A DNA stretch of 64,000 bases from Apostichopus japonicus (Eukaryota; Echinodermata; Holothuroidea; Aspidochirotida; Stichopodidae): the NCBI RefSeq assembly GCF_037975245.1, contig NC_092566.1, forward strand, positions 1,116,001 through 1,180,000. The letters run 5' to 3'. Made by a program: the position numbers and the translations under genes. Position 1 is the stretch's first letter, and every line of letters begins with the position of its first letter. Positions 12,301 to 27,300 of the stretch are shown piece by piece. The notes under the pieces are model-generated. The model did not search any database. It was given only the letters and a program-made list of their open reading frames with translations, and was not told where the DNA came from.

Positions 12301-15300
12301 CAAACTGTTTCTCAGTCTTTCAAACATTGATCATTGTAGTCTTGAAGTAGTCGGTACACTTTATGCAGTGTTTTGTGGCTTTTGTCATTGCATGCCAAGG
12401 CTAAGTTCCTAGTCAACAAGTTACCAGATTTAATTGCTTCCTTGAACCATAAAGAAGTTAATAAAGCAAAGTAGAACTATTGTTATATATTGGCAATTGA
12501 ATAAGATATATGGAACATAACCAAACAACACTTTTAAAGTTTCATATTTTGTATCAATTGTGTTGAAATTCTATTTTGATTAATATGTCACAGGACACAG
12601 ATTGATGTAGAGTGCAGTAAATACTGGGGACGGATTCCAAAGCAAGCAGAAATACAGTAGCCCCTGACATGGTCTTGAGAAGTCTAATGGGCATCACCTT
12701 ACTCAAATAGAACATTAATTTAACATTTAACTGAACATTAAAGTAATTGTGTAAAGTATCTATCACACCTAATACAGGCATATTTTAATCTTGTTAATTT
12801 GTGAGTAAGGCCTCATGTCAGGTTTCATGTTAATGCCGCCTAGATAGAAAAGATATATTCAACCTACCGTACTTTACCATGGGCAATATCAATCACTATT
12901 GATACATATCAATCACTATCGATACATATAGTAATATTATAATAATCAGCAGCAGTGTTGTAGCCAGGAGAATGTGAGTGCTGGCTAATTTGAAGAGAGT
13001 GGCGGCTAATTTGTCTGACGATGGCGAGCGAAGCCAGCTCGCGAGCATAGCGAGCCCTCCTCTGCGTGAGGTCCAGGGGACCTTGGTGGGGTTCGAGGGG
13101 TGAAGCCCCCAAAGCTACAGGGTTTTAGTTGATTTCAATGGCTTTAGGTGGCTCTATTCTACCCCTATTTTGATTTGGTTTTGTTCAGGCTAGAGAATTG
13201 GACTACAGTATTCTATATTCTAATTCAGAATAGTAATATTTTGGGTAAATTATTTCGAGTTTGACACAGGTAATTATTTAGATTTCATTTATTCCAAGAT
13301 TCACTGATTTTTGTGACGGTCAGTAGGAAGCTTGAGTGGCGGTTGGTAGGATGCTGATTTACTCTGAGTGCCGTTCGGTAAGCACTAGTGGCGGTTACGC
13401 CCGACCGGCGTGGCTACAACACTGATCAGCAGTTATTTTTACGATGCTGAGACGACCACCAATGTGGGAGAAACCTGCAAGGGCTTTTGGATTACAACTA
13501 ACACTTCGGGTGGCTTTCAATTCAACATTTAACTCAAATTTGGAACCTTTTCAGTTTAGAAAGTCATTTCAGATGGGAAAACCGTAGATTGCTCTTGGAT
13601 GAAAATCCCACCTTACTATGACCCGGCCGGGAATCAAACCCTGAACCTCCCGATTGCTAAGCCTCATTGCTTCAAATGCCACCGCCTTTATCAACTCGGC
13701 CACAGCACATCACTATCGATATACAGTATATATACATATCAATCACTATTGATACATATCAACACTATTTGTACCATGTTGTACTCCGCACTTTCCATAC
13801 ATGTTTGTCATCATCATACTTAAAAGCTGAATTGTTTTTCTCCGTTAAGCTCAGATCATTAAACAGAATTCACAGAAATTTCCAAGGATTTGTGGTCGGA
13901 ACTGTGAGGTAACATTAGTAGCATTATTCAAACTGCAGCTGGTCAGTTCAGTTTCTGCTTTACGAGTGTCAATATTTTTTTTTGCTTATATCTTTTATGA
14001 AGTTTGATATCCAGTGACCTTTTAAACTATAAAAGTTTCATAAACTGATAGCTTTCTTCCTGCCATAGGTTATTGACTGATCATACATTTCCATGTATTT
14101 GTTGCTGAATGTGGTGTCTTGTTCCCACATTATCATATATACTTCAGCATCTGGTTCCATTGGGTTTGGTTTTCAAAATCTTTTAACAAAATGACAATGA
14201 TACTTTAAAATTCTTGAGATACTATCTGTAGGGTCAAACAAATGTGTAGTCGGCAGGATACATATTTTCAATATTATCCTTTTTTGTTTATTTTATACAA
14301 AATCCTTCAAATTCTTACACCAAACCCTCCCATCCTCCCCGCCCCCCCCCCCCCAAAGGAAAAACCTTAACTTTCTCATTTTCACTATAAACTGTTAACG
14401 ACAGAAATAGACATGCATGCGTTCATGCATACATATTGAAATTCCCTTAACAAACTTTCATCAAACTGCTTGCATATAATATTTTATCACTTAAAGGTTG
14501 GTCTTTAAATTTAAAATACCAAATGGCCTCAAGCTTGAAAGAACCAAAATGGTTTAATAAATCCCATCCAATGGACTTTATGTTATCGCGTTCCTTAATA
14601 TTTGTTGTGTTTGCAATTACTTCACAGACTCAAGTTTTTTATAATAGCCATGTACATTGAAAGCACTTTGCATTGTACAACATTTTAATATTGTCAGGTA
14701 GCACTTAATCAATGCAGCCGATCAATAAATAGTGTATATTAATAGCAAATTGACAATAAATTAGGAAACCACTTTGAAATTTTGTTGCTAACTTCTCTTT
14801 ATGTTTGTAAGTGTGTAAAATACACATTTTTCTTCTTAGAAGAGAGGGGGGGTGCTCAGGGGAGGGGAGGTGTTAGGTCTTCTTACTTGAGGGTCCGGAG
14901 AGAAGTACAATAAGTAATAACAGTTCTTGTTCAGGTATCTTTCTTTATAAACATGTAAATTCCAATATAAGAAGAGATGTAGATGGCCATTTTCCCCAGC
15001 ATTTGATATGCCAGGCAAAAGTTATTCCATGGTTGCATTCATTTCTAAGATGATGTGAACAACGATTGCAACGATAACAATTTCAGTAAAGTTCTCTAAA
15101 ATGGCGTATGCACATCATTGATACAGGCCTCAAACTTCAGGCTATTACAGTATACTGACAAAATTGGCACTTTTCATATTTTTGTCAGTGAACATAAACA
15201 AAGGGTAAGACAGTTAACAATTTTCAGTCAAAGAATCTGTATGATTTTCATACCTTACATTATAAGCCCTGTACTATAGCTTATTATCAAAATGATTATG

Positions 15301-18300
15301 ATTAGCTGCTCTTATAGAATCTGCATGATTTCTGTACCTTACAGTATAAGCCCTGTTTTACTGCATATTATACAAATATTATGATTAGCTGATCTCATAG
15401 AATCTGTATGATTTCCATAACTAACATTAGCCCTGCATTACTGCTTAAATTATCAATGTACAAATATTATGAGCTGATCCCATAAGCCTGAACACAGTAT
15501 AAACTGATTGTGTGCATAATCAAGGAAATACCAGTGAGAACTTGATATTAGCCAGTAGACTTTTGAAGCACATTTAGGCCTGTTGATGGTCTTAATAGCA
15601 GGGAAAACAGTTTTTTATCTATTAAGCTCCCTTTAGCAACCTTTGAAACCTTGATATCACACTTTCTGCTTTCTCACCTGTTTTGTTATTTATTTAATTT
15701 CGCTGAGAATTACAGCACCCCTGCTTTGTACATGTATACATGCATACTACTCTATGTTACTACGGGAGAACTGATCTGTTTAAAATATTTTCAGAACGTC
15801 ACTTTTTCATCATTTATCACAGAAGATTTTGCCCTTGCATCCTCACTGTGCCGTATAATATACCTTTAAGCGTCTTCAAATGGCCTGATGCGAATATGAA
15901 ACAGTAACTCGTTAGAGCTATGTTGACGAGAATCTGTCATTCGTTACTCGTTACTCACATTTAAACATGCAGAGTAGGTCTTACAGTACCTGTACATGTG
16001 TGATTGTATGTACAATGCATAGTACTATGTGTTCACATGTACATGTATGTGTGTAGCATGTTCTGCTGCATTGCATTCGAATAATCACTCATCATTCTCT
16101 ATGTGGAGGTAAAGTCATACTCACTAGGGTGTCTGACCTTTTGTTTATAACTAAATGGCCTTGTTTCTTCATGAATAAACATGAAGTAATTAGCCGCAAA
16201 CAAGTAAGAGAAGTGGCCTGTGAGGAGTAAGGACGGCAAATTTTTATGTAAGCATTGAAGTTTAAAACTAATGTTTTGAAACGGATGGGATCATAAATAC
16301 CTGCATTTGTTTTCTTTCTTTCCCATCCTTATTAGTTATTACTGGCTGTTTGCCAAGAATGTGTATGTTATGAACTTTCAGAAATTTTCTACATGGTCAA
16401 CAAAGGTTTGCTTCCTTTAGTTTTAGTTAATTTGGGATGTCTAATGTCATTCTAATAATTTTAATACTTTTTAAGGTTCTAGATAGATGAGGAAATCTGT
16501 TTTAATTCTGTTTTAAGGTTCTAGGCAGATGAGGAAAATGCATATAAGTAGACTGGAGACGACGGGTAAATAATGTCGCTCACAAATTTCCAGTTTAGTT
16601 GTGGGCATTTCAATCTTACTTACTGTAGCTTACAAAAATTGGTACCAATTTTAGCATCGCTCTCCCACAGACCGGGCCTGTTCACTTTTCATCCCAAATC
16701 TATCGTTCTGCATGCTAAATACTACAATTTTGGCTCAAAATTCATAAAAGTAGTCCATCACCAAGTTTCTGTTAATTTCCATCAAATAGATGAAATCAGT
16801 CAATATGAAGCTCTTTATCTTTCACTGACTTACTGAAATGTTTACCGTCACCGACCAACCCATCAATGAATCAGGTTTTAGTGAGTCATCGTTTCTAAAA
16901 ATCCTATACATTTTACCCAAAGCTTCTTCTGTAGTTTGCGATAGTGTCATCACTCATCTCAATATTTGATAAATGCATTAAATTTAAAATTATTTTCAAG
17001 ACTATTCCATACAGTAGGTGTATTGGTCAAAGCCATACGCACGTACAATGCATGTGGGAGTGTCAGGTTTGAGGTGCTCGATTCCAACACACAGTAAAGT
17101 ATGCATTATATCATACTGTATTAGTTACCCAGGGAACTATAATATTGCAATGACGAATAGCCATCACTCCTCCTCTCCCTACAAATTACTTGTGCGCTTA
17201 AAGGTTTGATGTTTCACAGGACTTCCCCCCCCCCTCTATTCTTAATGTGGGGGTGACAGTGTATAGGAACACTCTCTGACCCTGTAGGGGAATTAAAGTC
17301 AATAAAATCCTTTCATGGATAGATGGTCAGTATCTTGGATAATTTACTTTGCTACTCTCTTACCTGTCTCCCACTCCTCATCTGCACTATCTTTATCTAC
17401 CAGAACTACACACTGGAAACGTTTTAGCAGTGCGCCCTCGCTCCTTGGGCACCGTCAACTTACACCTCCTTCCGAATCTACCACCTAGGAAGAAACTACA
17501 CGTCTTTGTTAGCGACTTTTACTTAACAAATTTCACTCGTTTCTTACAATCTTGGAATAATAGGGGCTTACCCAAAGCTATTTCAGAGGTCCAAATTTGA
17601 AACCATTGGAAGGTGTTGGGTTTTGTCACCAAGTGTCATCAACCTCGATACTAACTACTATATGATTTACTTTTGTGTCAACTGTAAAAATTATTCTGTT
17701 CATGGTAAAGATGGTAGTTCTCAATAACATGTGAAATAAGTGTTTGGTTGAGCTATAATTAAGACAACATTACACAGCAAAGGTGTGTCTCGTCATAACA
17801 ATTACCCAGGGAGTTATATAGGTAAATTTGACATTGATGGACAGACTTTTGGGAGTCATACTTCTATATTATCTGTGTCAACTGTAATTATTACTATGTA
17901 TAGAGATCGAGATATTATAGAGATAGTAATTCTCAATACACCTGAAGTGTTAGGTTTTCAAGAGGTATCAACATACCAAGACATAACTTAAAGAATGTGT
18001 CATAGCATCATGGATACCCACCCAATGAGTTATTACTAACCAATAATGGACAGACTTTTGGGAGTCGTACTTCGTCCTATCTGTGTCATCAACTGTAGGA
18101 ATTACTGAGGAATTACAGTCGATAATTCTCAAAGCTGTTCAATAATTTAGTGGGGGTTTAGACTTGTTAGTATTAAAAATGTGGATTTTTTTTTAACATT
18201 GTGATAATATACATTTAGTAACAATAAGACAAAACCGTGTGGCACAGTTACTACTGAAAATGGTTAATTGAAGATCATATTTGTCTGACTCGAATAGTTT

Positions 18301-21300
18301 GATGGAAACTGCAGATATGAACAGAAACAGCAATAGTTGCACATACTGTATAGTACAGTACAGTATATAATCCATGCATCACATACTTTCAATGTACATT
18401 ACTTGTCGCTTTACCTGTCTCCAACAACCCATGCACTCCAAAATCTCCAAACCTATCCAAACTGGTAGCACCCTATTAACCTGCTTCTGGTCGGCAACCA
18501 CTTCCTCTTCATTTTGAATCGACCGTTCTGAAGACCTAAACTTGCTATTAAAGCCTTGTCATTTTGTGGTGTAATACAGGGATCTGTATATACTGTACCT
18601 GTGTTCTGAAAATAAGCACTGTCAGTTTACCATGTGTAAACTGATTTGATTGATTGATTGATCGATCGATAGCATCCTTGCTGTTGAAAATTAAATGAAA
18701 CACTGGCTTAATTGTTGGTGGCTTACTGTAATAGAAGTTAGGACATTACAAATTTCCCTCAAGATTCCCTCATTGCCATAAACATCATAGAGATAGTTGT
18801 TCGAAAGGTGCAATCTGAGAAACGTTCAAAGTGTGTTGCAACTATGAAGTTTGATGGTGCCGATTTTGGTATATCAAGCAATGTGGGGCTTCATTATACA
18901 GTCCCTTCCAAAGCAATGAACTGCTTTAATGCCTGACTTAAAGCAGCAATAACAACATAAGGTCTAGTATTGAAGACTCTTACTTTGAAAATAATAGTCT
19001 GGTGAAGAATGTTCTATGATCACCAAACTACATTAAACTTACATGCACATTGCACATACAGTATCACTGTAGTTAAGAGTACACACACCACACAGACTCA
19101 GTAATTGTACATATTGAGGGCACTGTGGAACACCGCTGCTTGCCTTCAGAGCAGGATACATCCATGCAGCAGACTTGGTATGTTTACACTTGTTTGTCCC
19201 CCCCCCCCATGGTTAGTATGTTTAAAGCTACGGTACATTTTAAATTGTTCTCGCTAAAATGACCTAACTGTAAATAAATATGGTGGAACCATAATTCACC
19301 AATGTTAAACAAAAAAGGGATAAGTTTCCTAAAAATGTAATCTGGCAACTTGCATTAAGGAATGATGGAAATACAGATTTAAAGTCATAAAACTGAACAA
19401 TAAATCATGTTACATTAAAATGTGTTGAACACAACTTTTTTTCTGGATTGGTGCACCTCCCTGTACCCTTGTCTACAGCACCTGGTAACCTTTGACACTG
19501 ACCTCCCCTGTTGACCTTTTAAGTAAAAACAGTCAAGTGGCTATAACAGCATAGACTTTTTAGTTAGACTAAGGATCATCCACAAATTGATGTAAATATT
19601 GTATGGGTTGGTTGGACTGACATGGCACCATTCCAAATGCAACTTTAAGGTTTAGATGTAAATACAGTTTGTAAGGGCCTCTCTTGTTTATACCATGTTT
19701 GACCTTTGAATCTTCATGGATTCCTTCTTTCCCAGAACTATAGCACACTGTTTGTATTTTTCTTCCCTGTAGAGTATATTCACTTACATATATTGTTGAA
19801 ATCTGAGCTTCAGTGACCATATTTGGAAGCGAAACTGATGACCTTACAAAAAGGCCAGTTTCCTTTTCATCAGGTTCACGTTTCTACCTTGAATGTCTCC
19901 AATATACTCAAACTGTACTTACAAATATGTTATAGCTTTAATTCCTACATTTATGCAACTATCTCCAGCTACAATCCCTGTCTGTTCATTGGTTAGAGAT
20001 AAGATAATTAAGAGAAAGAGGTTTGGTTGTGAAGTGAATAAAATTTGCAAGTCAACCATAACATCGCATGATCTATTATTTGTGGTATATGTACTGTATG
20101 AGAACCTGTAATGGATTTATTTTACTGCATGAGTTTTGTACAGTAGATTGAAGGTAAATATTACAGTTTAAAGTGGCAGAGTATATATATTGACTTTGCC
20201 TAGAGAGTTTTAATGTACATACATAAAAAATATCAAAATATAACAATAATAAGTTTGTTGTTTTCCTCTATTCCTTTACAGATTGTCGGCCTTTTCTTTA
20301 TTGCAGCAGGTATCTGGGCATTTCACGACAGGGTAAGCAACACTTCCCTTGCATTGCATCATATCATTAAGCACTACCAAAACCATACCAATCTCAACCG
20401 TCAAATTCAATTTTTTTCAGGGGGGGGGGTTGGGCGATAATGATTAGTAAACTCAAAAGGATTTCTTAATTGGACTAAATGGAACACATACTTATGATAA
20501 TATGATAACATTTTGGATACTCATGATGTATTGGAATGCTTTATTTTTCTTCATCAGGGTGTTTTTAATGAATTCCAGTCACTTAGTACCAATGAGGTCT
20601 CCTTTCTCACTGATCCTGTTATTTGGCTGTTCGTCCTCGGAGGTGTAGTTTTCATGCTGGGAACCCTCGGATGTCTGGGGGCCCTCAGAGAAAATATCTG
20701 CATGCTGAAGTGTGTAAGTACCGTACTCTTTGTACATAATCTGGCATGGTGACAGAGGTATGGATTTGAAGAATCGAAGACCAAGTATGTAAAGCCATTA
20801 TGAATACGACTTATTTACTTCGCTCCTCGCTTACCTGTCTCCCCACAACCCTTCCCACTCTAACTTATGAATATGACTTATCCAAATGTATTGAGTACCA
20901 AAATGCCCTTTACTTTAGTCAAAGTAGTGTTTATTTTTTATCATCCTGCACAGAATGAATGTTAACTGTAGTGTCCTTCTTCTATTTACAGTTTAGCATA
21001 ATCATGGGGCTTATACTGCTGCTGGAAATTGGAGGTGGATGTGCGATATACTTCTATCGTGCACAGGTAAGGATGCCAAATATGTTTGGGGAAAGTTATA
21101 TCTCTTAATATTCCCATTCATTATTCTGGTTTTAGTCTTTTCTGAATTGTTAACTGTGTTCCAAAACAAATGGAGAGACCACACCCACCATCCCTTCCCC
21201 ATTCCTCGAACATGCCCTTCACCCAACGTAAAGTTTTTCTGGGCACAATGGTTAATTATTTCCGTGTGCAAATTTATCCCTCTTCCATCTAGAGATTTTT

Positions 21301-24300
21301 TCCTGCGGCAATAGAATTGATCCCACCCCACCTCCATCCTCCACTCACGGCAATAGAATTGATCCCACCCCCAACCCCCATCCTCCACTCTGCCAGAAGT
21401 AAACTTTCTCTGAGCCCTGACACATTTACAAAGTAAAGCAAATGTAACTTAAAGGTTTTTCTTTCCCCTCCTTAAGTTTGCCTCTCCTGAACTTTACAGT
21501 ACTTCATATCTCAGTTGGCTAGTCAGAGCTGCATTAGAGGGTCTAGATCTGCTTGAACAGTGTATAACCTTTGCAGTTTATGACATCACTGAAAATCAAA
21601 TAGTATTTTTAATGCCAAGCAAATACATTCAATTGATCAGTTTCCAAAGTTTGTTTTCCTTAGAGTGACAGTGGGTGTAATAAGTGATTACTTGTACAAC
21701 AGGTTTATTTCGACGAAATTATTTCCTTGTGGTACCGCATTTCATTGAAAGGTACCTGCATATTTGTACTGATTCACTGTATGTTTTGGAATATTGTGAG
21801 CACAGTAAGGGTTGCCTAGTCATAGAAGAGTTTCCACAGCTGTGTTGTGTTGACACAATGCTTGGAAGGATAATGATGGGTGTGGTGTATTGGTATTTAA
21901 TTTGGTTGTAGAGATTATCTTACCATACTTTACAGGGAATCTTTCCTGAAATGATCATGGTTATTCATCCAATGTTTCTAGTCCTGTCACGGATCTCAAA
22001 GGGTTGAGGTCAGTGGTAGGTTTTATTCCACCAGGTTTTAAGTGATGTGTACTTTTTGTTTCTACAATTGCTAGGCCATTTTGGCAGGAAACTGTCAATG
22101 GCTGATATCCAGACCTACCTGTATTAGTGTACGGATTGATACTACAGACATCTTGAACTAGCCAAATTACGTACAGACATCTTGAACTAACAAAATAATG
22201 TAAAGACACATTGAACTAACAAAACTACGTACAGACACCTTGAACTAACAAATGATGTAAAGACACATTGAACTAACAAAACTACATACAGACACCTTGA
22301 ACTAACAAATGATGTAAAGACACATTGAACTAACAAAATAATGTACAGACACATTGAACTAACAAAATGATGTACAGACACATTGGACTAACAAAATTAC
22401 ATATAGACACATTGAACTAACAAAACTACGTACAGACACAATAAACTAACAAAATTATGTATAGACACCTTGAACTAACAAGATGATGAACAGACATATT
22501 GAACTAACAAAATAATGTACAGACACATTGGACTAGCAAATATGTACAGACACATTGAACTAACAAATGATGTAAAGACACATTGAACTAACAAAATAAT
22601 GTACAGACACATTGGACTAGCAAATATGTACAGACACATTGAACTAACAAGATGATGAACAGACACATTGATCTAACAAAATAATGTACAGACACATTGA
22701 ACTAACAAAATAATGTAAAGACACATTGAACTAACAAATGATGTAAAGACACATTGAACTAACAAAATAATGTAAAGACACATTGAACTAACAAATGATG
22801 TAAAGACACATTGAACTAACAAAATTATGTACAGACACATTGGACTAGCAAATATGTACAGACACATTGAACTAACAAAATAATGTACAGACACATTGAT
22901 CTAACAAAATGATGTAAAGACACATTGAACTAACAAAATAATGTAAAGACACATTGAACTAACAAAATAATGTACAGACACATTGAACTAACAAATGATG
23001 TAAAGACACATTGAACTAACAAAATAATGTACAGACACATTGATCTAACAAACTGATGTACACAACACATTGAACTAACAAAACTACGTACAGACACAAT
23101 AAACTAACAAAATTATGTATAGACACCTTGAACTAACAAGATGATGAACAGACACATTGAACTAACAAAATAATGTAAAGACACATTGGACTAGCAAATA
23201 TGTACAGACACATGGAACTAACAAATGATGTAAAGACACATTGAACTAACAAAATAATGTAAAGACACATTGAACTAACAAATGATGTAAAGACACATTG
23301 AACTAACAAAATTATGTACAGACACATTGGACTAGCAAATATGTACAGACACATTGAACTAACAAAATAATGTACAGACACATTGATCTAACAAAATGAT
23401 GTAAAGACACATTGAACTAACAAAATAATGTAAAGACACCTTGAACTAACAAAATAATGTACAGACACATTGAACTAACAAATGATGTAAAGACACATTG
23501 AACTAACAAAATAATGTACAGACACATTGATCTAACAAACTGATGTACACAACACATTGAACTAACAAAACTACGTACAGACACAATAAACTAACAAAAT
23601 TATGTATAGACACCTTGAACTAACAAAATGATGAACAGACACATTGAACTAACAAAATAATGTAAAGACACAGTGAACTAACACAATAATGTACAGACAC
23701 ATTGAACTAACAAATGATGTAAAGACACATTGAACTAACAAAATAATGTACAGACACATTGGACTAGCAAATATGTACAGACACATTGAACTAACAAAAT
23801 TACATATAGACACATTGAACTAACAAAACTACGTACAGACACAATAAACTAACAAAATTATGTATAGACACATTGAACTAACAAAATAATGTAAAGACAC
23901 ATTGGACTAGCAAATATGTACAGACACATTGAACTAACAAAATAATGTAAAGACACATTGATCTAACAAACTGATGTACACAACACATTGAACTAACAAA
24001 ACTACGTACAGACACAATGAACTAACAAAATGATGTAAAGACACATTGAACTAACAAAATTATGTACAGACACATTGGACTAGCAAATATGTACAGACAC
24101 ATTGAACTAACAAAATTACATATAGACACATTGAACTAACAAAACTACGTACAGACACAATAAACTAACAAAATTATGTATAGACACATTGAACTAACAA
24201 AATAATGTACAGAAACATTGAACTAACAAAATAATGTACAGACACATTGGACTAGCAAATATGTACAGAAACATTGAACTAACAAAATAATGTACAGACA

Positions 24301-27300
24301 CATTGAACTAACAAAATGATGTAAAGACACATTGGACTAGCAAAACTACGTACAGACACAATGAACTAACAAAATGATGTAAAGACACATTGAACTAACA
24401 AATAATGTAAAGACACATTGAACTAACAAATAATGTAAAGACACATTGAACTAACAAAATTATGTACAGACACATTGGACTAGCAAATATGTACAGACAC
24501 ATTGAACTAACAAAATTACATATAGACACATTGAACTAACAAAACTACGTACAGACACAATAAACTAACAAAATTATGTATAGACACATTGAACTAACAA
24601 AATAATGTACAGAAACATTGAACTAACAAAATAATGTACAGACACATTGGACTAGCAAATATGTACAGACACATTGAACTAACAAAATAATGTACAGACA
24701 CATTGATCTAACAAACTGATGTACACAACACATTGAACTAACAAAACTACGTACAGACACAATGAACTAACAAAATGATGTAAAGACACATTGAACTAAC
24801 AAATGATGTAAAGACACATTGAACTAACAAAATAATGTAAAGACACATTGAACTAACAAAACTACGTACAGACACATTGAACTAACAAAATAATGTAAAG
24901 ACACATTGAACTAACAAAATAATGTATAGACACATTGAACTAACAAAATAATGTAAAGACACATTGAACTAACAAAATAATGTAAAGACACATTGAACTA
25001 ACAAAACGATGTACAGACACATTGAACTAACAAATTGATGTACAGAAACATCGAACTAACAAACTGATGTACAGACACATTGAACTAACAAAATAATGTA
25101 AAGACACATTAAACTAACAAAATAATGTACAGACACATTGAACTAACACACTGATGTACAGACACATCGAACTAACAAAATAATGTAAAGACACATTGAA
25201 CTTACAAAATATTGTAAAGACACATTGAACTAACAAATGATGTAAAAACACATTGAACTAACAAAATAATGTAAAGACACATTGAACTAACAAAATAATG
25301 TACAGACAACTTGAACTAACAAAATATATACCGACACATTGGACTAACAAAATGATATACAGACAGATACAGTGTCTCTACTTTTTCTACTGTCTAAGCT
25401 TTTGAAAAAGTGTGCTAGTAATACTACTTTTCTAACAAAATGAACATGATTCCTACAAATAAAACTGCAAGTGATGCATCAGATTTTTAAAATCAGTCAG
25501 TTTGTATTGCAGTTGTTATTATTGCTCCTGTGTGTGCATATATCCTGTCTGAGATAAGATGGTTGCCAGACATATTTTTGCACCAGAGTTCCCACTTTTG
25601 TACTCCACCAATTTGATAACCTCTCCTACCTACAAATAAATCATTACTCACCCACCCACACAACTACCCAGTACGCATCACACTGGCGGTCCGCTGGCGT
25701 AAAAACGCTGGCGGTAAAACGCTGGAGGTCCGCCAACGGACCGATAGACATTGCTGCTTGGAAAAACCCAGCGTATTGCCGACAGCGGACCAACAGCGTA
25801 TCGACGTCGTAAAAAAGCCGGCGGTTACACGCTGGAGGTCCGCCAACGGACCGATAGACATTGCTGCTTGGAAAAACCCAGCGTATTGCCGACAGCGGAC
25901 CAACAGCGTATCGACGTCGTTAAAAAGCCGGCGGTTACACGCTGGAGGTCCGCCAACGGACCGATAGACATTGCTGCTTAGAAAAAACCCAGCGTATTGC
26001 CGACAGCGGACCAACAGCGTATCAACGTCGTAAACAAGCCGGTGGTTTCACGCTGGAGGTCCGCCAACGGACCGATAGACATTGTTGCTTGGAAAAACCT
26101 AGCAGAATTCCGACAGCAGACCGACAGCGTAACGCCGTAGAAAATTTCCCACAAATATTATGTTATGAAAGTCACTCAGCAATTTACACAAGTTCACATA
26201 CACATTGACCATCGGGTCTGTCCAAAATTTTAAGTCTCTATGTGAAAGTTTAGTTAAAGATGAGTTTCTATTAAACTATTTTACCCGTGCTTTTTGTATA
26301 TATTTGTTCCTGTGGAGAGAAAAATTAAGAATACTTGGATTTTGTGTAGTATTATAGGCCAGGTTTAGGTGCGGCTGCATGGGCTTATACGTTATTAGGC
26401 AACGGCTGGTGGTCCGCTAACGGACCGATAGATATTACAGCTGGCTTGTAAGTCCAGCGGAATGCCGACAGCAGTACCGCCGGAGGAAATATTGGATAGC
26501 TTTTGTGCAGAATTGGCGGGAAGTTACCTTACCAAACTGGCACAATTAACAGAATAATATTTTCCTAAAACCTATATTCGCCAATAACTATAAGGTAATT
26601 AAAGATTGAGCTAACTCAAAGTAGTTAAATGTTGCTTACCATCCAATGTTATATATATTATCATACACTACATAATATTTGAAGGGGAAAAAAATACTGA
26701 TCGAACGAGTCTGACGGATACCACATGAAGAAATCTTGGCAAGCATTTGGGCAAAATGGGCGGGTAATACCCTTAACCACAGGAACACTTACAAAATAAT
26801 ATTTTCAACAAATTCAAATTCTGAAATAAATATTAGCAATAACGTTATAAGCGATATTCAAATACTTTAATTAATTTCAACTATCCCAAGAAGTATTTAT
26901 TAATCAACAATTTAGCGTAGTTGAGAGAAAACAGTTCAGAAAACATTTTTCACTGATCGAACGAGCCTAGTATAACTGGCATCCAATCGCTAAACCGCAA
27001 TGCTCAGTGTCCTCAGATATAGCAGCTAGTTTGAAAAGCGGTCGCTTTCGTAATCCGTTACAACTCTTTCGATGTTGGATATCCTGATCAATTGTTTTGA
27101 AAGTACTTGCAGTCTGCAGATACAAATTTGCTTAAGAGGTATGTACCTGTTTTTTCTTACTAAGGGTTGACAGTTGTACATTTGATTTCGCAAGTATTTG
27201 AAGTGACTATTTTTTAAATAAACTTAGACGTAATCTAGCGTTAGGCTAGAATGTATCGCTTAATGAGAAGCCTTTCGCGGTGTATGAATTACACCTAGCC

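Larger units (their letters stand above)
3337..20281 (+). other. Tetraspanin intron 1 (16.9 kb)
   Basis: No supported coding exon is seen. The recognisable contents are a tRNA-like repeat, LINE 3' scraps, a 15-bp minisatellite, two hAT-like miniature elements, a tRNA-SINE and several local duplications, each listed separately. The blocks 5800-11500, 13770-15230, 15500-17340 and 18680-20210 are AT-rich and show nothing I can name. Confidence 0.7.

Noticed and set aside
13600-13706. tRNA-Leu gene on the - strand
   Set aside because: Only A and B boxes are preserved; stems are imperfect and a SINE body follows directly.
22187-23381. Several - strand open frames with repeated [16 protein letters not shown] words
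   Set aside because: They follow the ~28-bp minisatellite period and exist only because the unit lacks stops in one frame.
22142-25372. CRISPR-like repeat array
   Set aside because: Units are contiguous without unique spacers, and the genome is clearly eukaryotic.
25664-26014. 116-codon - strand frame with internal repeats
   Set aside because: Periodicity of the 110-bp array; the product simply repeats every ~37 residues.
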